This document shows positions 25,081-39,668 of a stretch of DNA of 64,000 bases, piece after piece (position 1 is the stretch's first letter; the number at the start of each line of letters is the position of its first letter). Origin of the DNA: Pagrus major (lineage: Eukaryota; Chordata; Actinopteri; Spariformes; Sparidae); NCBI RefSeq assembly GCF_040436345.1, contig NC_133232.1, forward strand, positions 9,218,001 through 9,282,000. Direction: 5' to 3'. The notes under the pieces were generated by a model, which saw nothing but the letters and a program-made list of their open reading frames with translations, searched no databases and was not told the origin of the DNA. The position numbers and the translations under genes are program-made.

Positions 25081-28000
25081 ATCGGGGTGTTAAATTATTG
25101 AAAATAGTTTTATTTTGAAAATCGACCGGATTCTCTCGTTGTTGCTTTGTTTGACTTCCTGCCCAGCTTGACACATTCGTCCGTGGCATGCGGAAAAAAT
25201 AGACCAGACGCCGAAACGATCGCTGCACGGCGCGCACCGGCAGCGGAGCAGAGCGCCGCGGTGCTTCCTATGTGAACGACACAATTGGTTAACATGGGCG
25301 CCGAAACGAAAATGGCTCCGCTCCTCGGCGCTTCGCAGCTAATCGCGGCGCTTCGGCGTTCTGTCTGAACCCAGCGTTAATCTGCTGAAAAACAATGAGA
25401 CAAGTGGAAATTAAGATAATTGATCTGCAACCTTTTCATTCTAAAAAGTTAGGAGTATCAACTAATGAATGAATCAATTTGAAAGCGTGTACGTGAATAA
25501 CAAAATAAGGGGGTGTGCGCTGCTGTGTTAACGTTAAAAGTCCTGCAATGAGAGCTGTGTCACTGTTAGCTCCGGGGGGGTCCACTGTTGTACAAGACTC
25601 TGAGCAGAAGCAGTTTTTAAGGTGTGTGTTTGTCAGCTTGTTAGTGGTTGTCAGGGCAGAAAACCAAGAAAAGACAGAAATTCAGTTTGTTGCAAATTTG
25701 TGGTGAACTTACTTGCCGAGGGCACTGAATGAGTGACTGAAGGATTTGGCAGCCAGATGGAGCAGAGTCTGCAGGAACACGTCGACCCTCAGAGGGTTGA
25801 AAGTCTCCCCCTCATCTGAAAATAGAGAGAGAAGGGAATAAAAGTAATGAGGGTGAAAATGTTTTTTTTTTTACCCAATAGGCTGAAATGATATTCATTT
25901 AACAGCTAAATGTCATTCTCATTTGGAGCCATAAAATTGGAGATTTTTTGGTGAACGAAACAGAGGTTGTGTAATCCACCCACTGAGAGGTAATGTCTTC
26001 AGTACAGTTTGATATCAAATGTTTTAAAGATGATTACTGAAGGCCTCTCAGCCAAACGAATGACTAATGCCATTGCTTATTCCTCCCTGATTCTTTACGA
26101 ACTTTCATACATTACGTAAAATTAGATTTTTGTGTATTTAGAGACAAAAATGAAATAGCTCCTCTTTTCACGTAGAAAAAGTCAAAGAAGATGCAGCACT
26201 GACCTTCAGCAGGAACAAGTTATTATTTTATCTTCCAAGAAGAACCAGAATAACATAAAGACATCAAAATGAAGCAAAATAAGAAACTAACCATCATCAT
26301 CTTCTTGGTTGGGGTTGGGCACATCTTTGAGGATGGCCAGGATCTCTTCGTTGGTTGCGCGGTTCTTGATGGCGTTGGACACAGCGATGGACACGGGGTA
26401 GCCTGGTAACGAAGCTGCGCAGCAGAGGACACATTTTTTTCAGAGTTAATTTACAAACTTCTACACTGGTTACAGAGAGATTTGTGGAATTATCAGGGCT
26501 GACAGAAGAGTAATCATCGTGCGTGGCTCGGGGGGGGGTAGATAAATAAGCGTGCTTACAAGCGCTCTCATCTTCGTATTTGTAGATAAAGATGGGTTCA
26601 GCTGGGATGAGTGCTGAGAAGGTTGGAGGGACGATGTCCACTATCCGCTGATGGTACGAGAGTCTGCAGAGAAAAGAGTTAACACAACTTTAGTTCAAGA
26701 GGACACTATTGAGATTAAAGCGTCAAAGGCAACATTTTATCAGGGAGAAACAATCAGAAAAACATGAGCAATATTTCGACTTAATATGAGAGATAGGGAG
26801 AGAACACGTTTAAACTTGTGTGACTAAAGCTTAAATACCTCATACACTTCTCCAGAACCTCTTTGACAAACTTGGGCTTGGGCTTGTCGAGATCGACAGT
26901 CAAGCAGTCGGACCTTTATATAGGACAAACAATCATACTGTCAACTGTTATTTACAACAATAAATAGCTGCTATAAAAAGCTTTTTCGGTCCACTCACCA
27001 GTCATCCCAGCTCCATCGAAACTGGAAGTTGCTCAAGTGGTGAGCAAACCAGTTGATTAGTCTGGAAATAAAAATGAAAATGGAGAGATGTGATGTGTTA
27101 AATCATAGACAGGAACTACTTCACCTTAAGTTTTTCACTCGTCCAGTAAAAGTTAAATTACCTGTCTATGCAGGTGGTGTTCATGGTGTCCAGTCTCATG
27201 TAGAGCATCTCTGTGGCTTGGGCCAACTGACAAGCAGGTGTTAAGACAAAGACCTTTTTTCAAGTGGAAACATTTGTGGTTTTGTTTACTGTTGTGTACT
27301 TTAAACTCTAAACTATAACACGTTTAATATCATTAAATAATTTAATAGGTTGGGATGGCAATTAAATGCTCATCTCTCTGTGTATTGTGACAAAATTCTC
27401 ATGTTGAGATCATTTCAAGCCTTTATTAGATTGTGATGAAGAGAATTCAGGAAACAAGAGAAACAGATGAAAGCGGATTCAAAGTGGATTTATGCTGCGG
27501 TTCACTCCTCAACCAGACAGAGACCCGGAGATAAAATCTGTCATGGTGGGATATCTTAAAGATGTACTATGTAACATCTCTGCATATGCAATATGAAGTT
27601 AACCCTGTGATAAATGCTAGGCTTTCCGCTAATCTGATCGGCTATATCGGATCGGCCGATATTTTGCATTTTATGCAATTTGTGAGATCGGCTGTAATGT
27701 CTAAATTCGCCGATCCGATCAATGACGTCATTGTCGTGCTGAAACTCCCCGCAGATGCTCCCGTTGCATAGATTGCAGACGGCCTGTGTCCCACCTGTCC
27801 TACCCACTCCGAAGAAGCTCCACACCACCGACACGCCTGCCCGAACCCGACAGGTAGTTTGGAGCCCTGTCATGGTGTGACGGACAATAAAGTTTTTTGA
27901 ATCTTGAAGCTGTTGGATTCAAACAAACACGCCGGCGGTGTGGGACACCCCCCCCCCCCAAAGCGAACGAGACAGACACAACCCAAGCCACGACAAATTT

Positions 28001-31000
28001 AATCAGGCACCTGGATTCAAGAAACTGAGGGTGGAAGAAGAAAAACAAACACCGAAACGGATGCTAAAGCAAACTACTTTAGACAGTACCCGTCCATATA
28101 GCCGTGACAGTGAGAAGGCAAGGGGTGGCACAAGGAAACTTATGGAGTTTATCGTGCTGGCTGACCTGCCATTTAATATTGTGGAGAACCCCGCGTTTCA
28201 ACGTTTGCTGGCATACTTTGATCCACGCAGTAAGTTGTTGTGCCCATTATTTCTGTCTCAAGTTATTTTGGTTTAACCTGACTGAACTTTGAACTTATGT
28301 CTGGCCAGTCCTTGAATGCCTTCTAGAGGTCATTGATGTTTTACCCTTGCATCTGCCAGTTTGGGGCATGGCAAAGATTGTTAAACATTGGCAAAAATGC
28401 TTGAGAATACTTTTGTTGATACTCAGTAAACAGTACATAAGTATATACAGTAAATTAACAAGTTATTTAAATACTCATATTGCTCCCTCACGTGATCGGA
28501 TCAGTTTATTTAAACTCACTAATCGGTGATCAGTGATCGGCCCCAAAAATCCTGATCGTGTAAAGCCTAATAAATGCTACAATACAAACAAATTTTGTAT
28601 ATGTTGCCTAGCTGCTCTGTCACCAATACTATTTGAAGATCTGTTGGGTGTGCAGAGTCTTTATGCTCTTTTCCTCCGCAGCTTGGGACTCTTAACTCAA
28701 CACACCATGAAATCCCAGGTTCAGACATATCTGGGTGTTTTGTAAAACTGTACTGACATAAACTGCAGTGACACAAACAATCAAGGATACAACTTGTGGC
28801 AAAGATCCGGGCTGCAGTTTGCAGAGCTCAATAAGCAGTGTGGTGTACATGACGTCGATGTGAGGCGGAACGGGCAGCTGGAAAAGTTCTCCAAAGATCA
28901 CCTGAAAAATAAAAATACTGCAGATAAATATTTCAGACCAGACTCTGATTCGAAATTAATTATTTTTTTTAGGATGTGAACTGTCAAAAAACTTGTTTAC
29001 CTCCACGATGTGATAGTTGAGCGGAATCTTATTTTTCCCTGGATAGCTCAGTAACTGAGCAGCACTGAGAGGTTTAAAAGAAAAATCAGGAACATTCAAA
29101 CATTTGAGCAGGTGATTAAACATTCAGACAAAATTTTAAAAAATGACCACATTTGATACCCACCATGTTTTCCTCTCTTTCCAGTGAGTCTTGATGATAC
29201 AGTGCAGGTTTTCTTCTATGACAAATCTCTCCACAGAATGGCTGCCGGGCATAACTGGACCCTGAAGATGAATAAAGAGGACATATGTTTGTGGACGCTG
29301 CACAGCAGAAAACCATAGCCTGTCCCCACTGTCAGTGACATATTGATGTGTGTTTGTACCTCGGGGGCGTCAGTGTAGTCGAACATGCGGAAGACGACCC
29401 GGGGCATGGGGTACTGGGCGTCTGGCATGTGGCCCGGTGGGGTGAAGGGGGGCAGGTTGTGTTGCAGGGCCTCACAGAGCACACTGTCAAAGGCGATGTA
29501 TGGACGAAGGATGTGGCGCTCCTGCCAGCGGTCTTTCTTTAGCTTCTGAATCTGGGCCCAGAGGCAGTCCAGGTACTGAGAGAAAGACGGAGAGAAAGGG
29601 GGTCATATTTTAATAGAAGCTGGCACACACTTTCTTTAATTACAAGAAGAAAAACATCAGCTATTGATGTAATACCACTTAAGTCTGAAATACATGAGGT
29701 CAAATCAGATACTGCAGCAAATGTTCAAAAAGTGTTTGAACATGAAGGCTAGTTTGTGGGTCCTTGCAAAGTCTTTCAGTTATCTAACAATTATATCTTG
29801 CAAGATAACAACTAACAATTCAGGCAGGTTTAAAGAGAGATACACAGACAGGATCTTACTGAAGAAGACTCAATGTTTCTACAAGATGGTGCCAGTGGTT
29901 AGCAGAAAGTATTCAGATTCTTTTATCCTCACATTTAAGTTCCTTGTAGTACTCTTAAAGAGATAATGACTGAAGTGATCTTAGTACACCACGGTTCTTT
30001 TCAAAACAATGAAAGGGAGAGCTGTAGTTCTTCCATCTGCCTCTCACCTCCTCTTGTGGGTGGGGTTTCTCTGCTGTCCACACCTGCAGCATGGGGACGT
30101 GTGTCTTTACTCGCCCCCTAGAAATTAAAAAAGACGGTTGACATCAAGGAAGAGCTTACTAATTAAAGCCTTGAACAAATTACTAGACTGTTTTCAAAAA
30201 GTAAAAAGACATATAGCTTATGAGCAGGTAAAAGAGGCAGAAATGTTACTTGAGGTAGCCTTCGATCTGGCTGAGAAGTCGGTCCATCTCAACATCCTTC
30301 TTCTCATAAAGCTCCTTACCGACCCAGGGCAGACAGGACAGCACTACATACACAAACCAGTCCGACCGAACCTGAGGACAGAAACAAGACCTCTTACAAA
30401 AAACTCTTTAATCTAACATGATTTTGAGCCAAGAAGGCAGACAAACCGACTCAAAATCATAGTGCCTCCCCTAACAATTTCCATACATGTTTTTAAGCAT
30501 ATTTCAAGAAACTGCAAGAAACTGGTGTTTGAGGTCAGGGATAAGTTTGGTGCTGAACTCTTAAATTTAAGAATTTTAACTATTAATCTTTAACTCTAAA
30601 GAGTAAATGTTTTCATTTAGGAGGTAAACAAAATAGCAGAATCACTCCACCCCAGCCTGTTACTTACCTGTGGTACATCCTCCTCTTGAGTAACACTGAC
30701 AAAGTTTTCAAACATGGCCACCATTGAAGGAGCAGCGATCACATGGCAGTTGACCAAGTCAGACAGAAAACGCACCTACAAAAAGAACACGTAGTGTTAA
30801 AAGAAAAAAATGTGCAAGCACCATTTTATTTGCCAATAAAAAGTCAGCTTACCAAGTAAACAGCTTCATTGTACAAGTTGTTCTTCAGTGTCTCCTTGAG
30901 TTGTCTGATCATGGCCTCAACAAACTCGCCCCCGAAGTTGTAGTTCCTGGCATTCAGAAGGCCGACTAAAGTAGTATACACAGTCAGCTTCTCAGGTAGG

Positions 31001-33104
31001 AGGCGGGCGCTGCCAAAAAAGGCGACTCAGTGAAAAACTACCACGCAAACACTGATCATTTCAGTATAAAAGGGGTGAGAACTGGTGTGAACTTACACAG
31101 CACATAAAATACGCAGAATTTTATTTTTGTAGTTCGGAAGGTCAGCCTCCAACACGCCTGCGAGGCCCTCCAAGTTGCTCTCCAGGGATGATGTACTCTA
31201 AAAATGAAGCAATTTAGCTGTTGAAATATGCATGATTTTCTGCCTTTGGAGATAAACGGTGTGCCATTTGAATCAGGGTGAGATGAGACAGAATACAGTT
31301 GATGTAACTACATTGCCTGTGTTGACTCTTTACCTTCTCCCCCACACGACATATCAGAGACTCCAGCCGGTCTTCAATTTCAATGGGCTCCGATGTTCTC
31401 CTCCTCTTGTGGGCCTGACCTCCTGGAAGGGAAAACAGGAAACAAAATAATCACAGTGAGTGGAGTGAGAAACATTAGCTGTGAGAATAACTCAGGGGCA
31501 GCCAGGATGGGAGAAAAAAAACTCTAAAACAGAAATAACACCTGAAATGTGTTTAATAATATTCCTCAAAGACCTAGACTGCAGCCGACAGATATTGTTC
31601 TAAGATATTTATTAACTTTTGAACCACTAATCATATCCATATATGCTTTAAAGACTCAGCTTTTCAGTGTTATCACACTGTTTGTTTAGTGATTACAACA
31701 ACATGTTCTGCAGCATTGATTTGTCAAGGAAACCAACATAGTTTCTTCCTCTGGGCCAAAGGGCAGTGGTTGCAGCCAAGCTACTTTTGTTGTTCATGTT
31801 GAATGGATAATATATTTCTCTAAAAACAGAGTCACCTTTGCTTCCATGTCCTCTGCTATGATTTACTTAACTTTCTACTTACTCTCTGAACTTTTTTGGA
31901 CACACCTACATGATAAGTGGACCGATGAATAGGATTGCAAATGTTTTTTTTTTGAAACATGGAAAAGATAATATACAAGAAATGGCTTTGACTTGCTTAG
32001 GAAAGGTCAGATGTAGACAAAAAAACTCACATGGAAGTCTAAAACATTCCAGTACATCTTTTAAAATAAAAAAAACTAAACTGACCATTCTCAGTCAACG
32101 CAAATGTAAAACTGGGACTTTAGATGAGCCCTACAGAAACTCAAGGTTTCTCGAGTCAGAATGTGGGAAAACAAAATTAATACAGGAATGTCCCAAAAAT
32201 TGTCCTAGGTCTTTGAAGGACATACAACCAAGTTTTACTTTGTAATTTTGAACAAGGGAGGGCTTCACCAAATTTAACCGTGAGGAGCTGACCAAAGACA
32301 TGCTATGAAATTACATTTGAGGAAATGTTTGATTCAGTGTTCTCCGAGCTTGTCCCATACTAGGAACAAAAAGTCAGGATATATCCGCCTCTATTGCATT
32401 AATTTAGACCATTATTTTTTTAAATCTGTGTGTTGTGTGAGTCCTCCAAATTATACGACCTTTAAATGTATGGTGTTAAATTAACAGCCAGTGACGCAGT
32501 TTGGGGTTAGATTCATACCCCTGAGAAGCTTAATTGTCGGTGAATAGTAAAACACTTGAGTCAGAGCTGGGATGATTTTGCAAATACTGATTTAGGGTGG
32601 CTTTTCCCTTTAACTGATCATAAATAGGTAAACTTTTGAATCAACCCATCGTCAGTGGATCGCAACTAACATTATGAGGATAAACAAATAGCTTAGTATC
32701 CTAAATAAAAGCTACTCTCACTAGGTTATTTGTATTAATCACATCATTTGGTGGTTACCGCCCCCATGTCGACTAGCTAACCCAGCAGCTAACAGTAACC
32801 GCGTAACGTTACCGGTTAATTCTTGCCATTTTCACACTTTACTCAATCTTCTCGCGTTAAAGTCACAAATGCGTAAACAATTATCGACACATATCAAGTG
32901 TTTTGCATTTTTTGGACAACAATGACAAGACTGAGACATGGCCTCGTTAAGTAATCTTTAACTCAGCATGCGTGAAAGCACCGAGATTAACGTTACCGAA
33001 AACACGCTAACGTTAGCTAGCCGCCGCTCGTTAGCCTACCGTCTGATTTACACATGTAACGACCGCTTACCGTCATTCTCGTCGCTGTGGCGTCTTCTGG
33101 ACAT
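22377..33104 (-). CDS. ncbp1: Nuclear cap-binding protein subunit 1 (CBP80), 23 exons
   Basis: Large scaffold subunit of the nuclear cap-binding complex. With NCBP2 it binds the m7G cap of Pol II transcripts and links capping to splicing, export and decay. Exons in transcript order: 33104-33071, 31422-31334, 31197-31097, 31009-30853, 30775-30668, 30371-30250, 30117-30048, 29575-29360, 29261-29164, 29064-29001, 28901-28791, 27226-27162, 27061-26999, 26913-26839, 26663-26560, 26414-26292, 25815-25713, 24475-24382, 24225-24122, 23976-23859, 23743-23603, 23070-22957, 22490-22377. All splice sites are canonical, giving 795 aa (human 790). Visible features: a basic N-terminal NLS-like stretch ([19 protein letters not shown]) split over exons 1-2; helical MIF4G repeats including [36 protein letters not shown] and [15 protein letters not shown]; an acidic linker near residues 525-535; a charged coiled coil near 655-715; and a conserved C-terminus ending FCALQL. 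It is head to head with tstd2. Introns 11 and 17 host hAT and PIF/Harbinger-like elements. Confidence 0.97.
23155..23215 (+). repeat. Teleost dispersed repeat fragment, ncbp1 intron 21
   Basis: Contains CCAAACATGTTGGGACGCTG followed by TGTAAAACAATAAA. This is the same family as the minus-strand piece at 18840-18925 in this window. Confidence 0.6.
24768..24858 (-). pseudogene. MADF-domain-like coding remnant within the Harbinger-like element
   Basis: Starting from an ATG at 24858 the minus strand reads [20 protein letters not shown] and then [10 protein letters not shown] before the similarity fades. MADF domains typically begin with an LI-V-hydrophobic helix followed by LYD-x-x-H-x-x-Y. PIF/Harbinger elements often carry a second gene with a Myb/MADF-type DNA-binding domain, which fits the surrounding termini. 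Only about 30 residues are preserved. Confidence 0.55.
24999..25076. repeat. (CA)39 microsatellite
   Basis: 78 bp of uninterrupted AC dinucleotide inside the Harbinger-like element in ncbp1 intron 17. Likely highly polymorphic; open frames of alternating Cys/Val or Thr/His across it are artefacts. Confidence 0.99.
27618..28569 (+). mobile_element. hAT element with perfect 8-bp target duplication, ncbp1 intron 11
   Basis: The 8-bp sequence ATAAATGC occurs at 27610-27617 and 28570-28577, exactly flanking ends that begin TAGGCTTTCCGC (left) and, reverse-complemented, TAGGCTTTACAC (right). TSD length and terminal sequence are typical of hAT. Repeated GATCGG/CGATC words near both ends suggest subterminal motifs. 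The element is 952 bp, far shorter than an autonomous hAT, and retains only part of a transposase (see next entry). It lies antisense to ncbp1. Confidence 0.9.
28050..28230 (+). pseudogene. hAT transposase N-terminal fragment (ZBED-like)
   Basis: Within an open frame at 27938-28276, residues [17 protein letters not shown], then [20 protein letters not shown] and [14 protein letters not shown] match the region following the BED zinc finger in hAT transposases and ZBED proteins (the pattern L-EFIV-D--PF-VVE--GF--L---L-PRY). The catalytic core and dimerisation region are absent; the frame ends shortly after DPRSK. Upstream sequence (from about 27720) may hold decayed BED-finger coding sequence (CPTC, H...H) but is broken. 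A non-functional internal-deletion derivative. Confidence 0.7.
31423..33070 (-). other. ncbp1 intron 1 (1.65 kb)
   Basis: AT-rich intron of the minus-strand gene. A 111-codon plus-strand open frame (31910-32245) has no features of a known protein. I see no bounded transposon here. The part near 32780-33070 is richer in CpG and probably belongs to the promoter-proximal region. Confidence 0.5.
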
Positions 33105-33540
33105 TTTCCGCTATGAATGTACGATAATTCGACTAGAAAATGAATGTGAAACAAAATAATAAGTTGGCTAAACAAGCTTCCAGATCCTTCAGCCTGGCTG
33201 CTAACACTAGTCCAGAAAAATAATAGCGGTCTGATTCAAGTGAGGCACATCCGGTGCAGTATGGGGTCAACCGGAAGGTGCAACATCCTTTTTCGCCCGA
33301 AGTCTACTGCTGGATTTTCTGCTACACGTTTGGTCAGAGTTAGATATGTAAAATGTTTATATTGTCATTTTAAAACTTTATATTTAGTGTTTTCCAAGAT
33401 TAAGTCAAGATTGGTCGTATTACTCAAACTTGCTCAGTCCACAAAGCGGAAGTAGCTGCTAAATTTTAACAAGTAACTTAGCTGAAGATTATTTCCTAGC
33501 TAACTGAATTGAGAGTCATTTTTAAAAGCTGTTAAAAAAC
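33105..33540. promoter_or_regulatory. Probable bidirectional promoter of ncbp1 and tstd2
   Basis: Only 436 bp separate the divergent start codons, so both 5' UTRs and the core promoter must lie here unless there are untranslated upstream exons. Three ETS-type GGAA motifs are visible: ACATCCGGT at 33248-33256 (minus-strand ACCGGATGT), AACCGGAAGG at 33269-33278 and GCGGAAGT at 33446-33453. I see no strong TATA box placed for either gene. This is typical of TATA-less housekeeping bidirectional promoters. Transcription start positions are inferred, not observed. Confidence 0.7.
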
Positions 33541-37653
<4,113 letters not shown>

Positions 37654-39439
37654 CGATAGGATGGAAGGATCAGTGATTGCAGCCACATGAAAAATGCGGA
37701 CTGTCATGATTTTTTTTTTATCTAAATGTTGGTAATTAAGTCAGATTTACTGTATCTGAGGGGTTTGTTTATCAATCTTTTATTGAGAAATGTAAGAATA
37801 CATCTGCACAATCTGAGTTTTAATACATGAATTTCAAAAAACGGGAATGTCTCATCAACAGTGAAAGCTCAGTTCTGTGTGTGTATTTGTGTGAAAATGT
37901 TATTTTAATTTTCAAATCAGTGCTTTTACAATTATTATTATTAATGGGTTGCCTTTTATTTGTTCCAAATATTAATGGTTTCACTGACCGTTTTAAATTT
38001 AAATCATCTGAAATTATGCTGCAAAAAAGTAGATACGCACATAACAAAGCAGTTATAGCACAGCAGTTTTCTTGTGATCCCTGATCATGCAATCTCTGGC
38101 CAAAGCAGGTTAGCAGGTGTTGCTTAAACACGTTGAAACCACAAGCAGCAACACATCTGTGTGCCTTACTTGGAATGACACTGATCAGGGCTGACATTCA
38201 GCTTTTTTCTGATTATCAGAATTGGTGTTTTTGTGTCCAATTGCCGATAAAATATATCACCTTAAAATGAAATCCTTTGGCTCTGAGCTCTTCTTCTGTC
38301 TGGAGTCACCACTCTGTGATCTCACTCAATGTCCTGCCCAAAACACTATCTGAGTGGTTACACATCACAAGAAATAGCCTATCAATACTTAATAATCTGA
38401 ATCTGCAACTTGTAACTACAGTTAGCGAATAAATTTAGAGGAGTGGAAAATGTAAATACTCAAAATTGTATGTAAGTTCAGTACTTGAGTAAAGTTAGTT
38501 GTATTTATTGATAATCCATCGCTGGTTGTTCTAAATTTAACACAACGATTTTTTATTTGTATTACAAATATATGTCAGTTCCAAATATTGGTCTCCTTGA
38601 TTACTAATAATCATTATCAGCCCTGAAAGAAACATCTCAGTCAATTCCTCGATGACACATTGATAGAGCTAATCTCAGCATATCTGACTATGAGCACATG
38701 TCAATAAGAAACCATGCAAAAGTATTTAAAGTGTAGAGTCAAGTCTTAATTTCAGCAGGTCTTGAAGAAACAGTTTCATTATTATCCCGCCAAGGAGGTT
38801 ATGTTTTCACCTATGTCTGTTGGTTGGTTTGTCAGCAGGATTACAGAAAAACTACAGAATGGATTTTCACAAAACGTGGATGGAGGATGGGCCTCGGTCC
38901 AGAATAGACCCCATTAACTTTTGGTGCGGATCTGGATAAAGGGATAGATCCAGAAATTATTTTCTCAGTTTTTTTTACATCGCGAGATTGGACGCTTTTT
39001 GAGATTTTTGTTAATTTTTTCAGTTTTATTCATATAGCCCAAAATCACAATCATTTTGGGCTTCATAAATGCAGTTAAGTCAGAGAACAGTGCATGGATC
39101 TTGATGAAAAAAAATCAGGTGTATTTAGGTGGCTGGATTCTGTAAGTGAGTACAATTTGAAATGGATAAAGGGGACTTTTGGGACTTGGTGGAGGTATGC
39201 ACTCTATTGAGTACCATTCTAGCTTTACTTCTGTTTTACACAACAAAATAAATGAAACAAAATAATGAGAAAATAAGGGAACAATTTAAATAAAAAGTCA
39301 TACTGAACAAGAGATATGATTATATAGTGTAATATAAATTGGATTTAATGTAGTTGTATGAAAGAATAATTACAGAGCACTGTGTTTTCATTAAATTAGA
39401 ATAGGATAAATTATATATACTAACATATAAAATCCACAA
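37654..39439. other. tstd2 3' UTR and tstd2-sec24b intergenic DNA
   Basis: No coding sequence was recognised. An AATAAA at 38428-38433 is one possible tstd2 polyadenylation signal. The sequence near 38440-38510 (GTACTTGAGTAAA) belongs to a dispersed teleost repeat also seen at 22550-22575 and 63640-63785. The repeats at 38787-39080 are listed separately. Confidence 0.5.
38787..39080 (+). repeat. Composite of two dispersed teleost repeats
   Basis: 38787-39010 (GCCAAGGAGGTTATGTTTTC, CAGCAGGATTACAGAAAAAC, GGTGCGGATCTGGATAAAGG) is a widespread repeat, with a minus-strand relative at 1140-1345. It runs directly into 39033-39080 (CATATAGCCCAAAATCACAA), which matches the beginning of the window's first repeat. 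One may have inserted into the other. Confidence 0.65.
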
Positions 39440-39668
39440 GAGGGAGTGATGGTACCAGCGCCGGGAGTCAGTTAAGAAGCTCCTCAACATCCCGACTGGA
39501 AGCTTCAGCTCTCAGCCGAGCGGACCTGTCCAGGCTGCCCGGGTCTTCACTGACCAGCAGCAGCCTCTCTGTCGCATTTCTGGGCTGAAACCAGGCTTCG
39601 GAACCGAGCAGCTCATGTGTATTTACCCCGCCGTGTATCTGTGGGCATAAGGACGGGAGGACCGAGCG
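39440..39668 (+). promoter_or_regulatory. Likely sec24b 5' UTR / proximal promoter
   Basis: GC-richer block with several CpGs (roughly 39460-39760) immediately before the sec24b start codon, contrasting with AT-rich flanks. It fits a CpG-type promoter and 5' UTR. No TATA box was identified and the exact transcription start cannot be seen. Confidence 0.4.

Larger units (their letters stand above)
24632..25376. mobile_element. PIF/Harbinger-like element in ncbp1 intron 17
   Basis: The left end contains GGTTCAGACAGGACGCCGAA then GCGCCGCG. The reverse complement of the right end contains GGTTCAGACAGAACGCCGAA then GCGCCGCG, one mismatch in 28. Both ends are flanked by TTA (24629-24631 and 25377-25379), the 3-bp T-W-A target duplication expected of PIF/Harbinger transposons. 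The minus strand carries a MADF-like coding remnant (24768-24858), and a 78-bp CA repeat sits inside. The transposase gene is missing, so the copy is non-autonomous. Superfamily assignment is inference from the duplication and the MADF remnant. Confidence 0.72.

Noticed and set aside
24544-25101. 185-codon open frame ending in a long Thr-His run
   Set aside because: It crosses the Harbinger-like termini and the CA microsatellite, and the opposite-strand frames of Cys/Val are equally long. This is a repeat artefact.
31910-32245. 111-codon open frame antisense to ncbp1 intron 1
   Set aside because: Low-complexity Lys/Ser/Thr-rich translation with no family resemblance and no splice partners. 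Probably chance.
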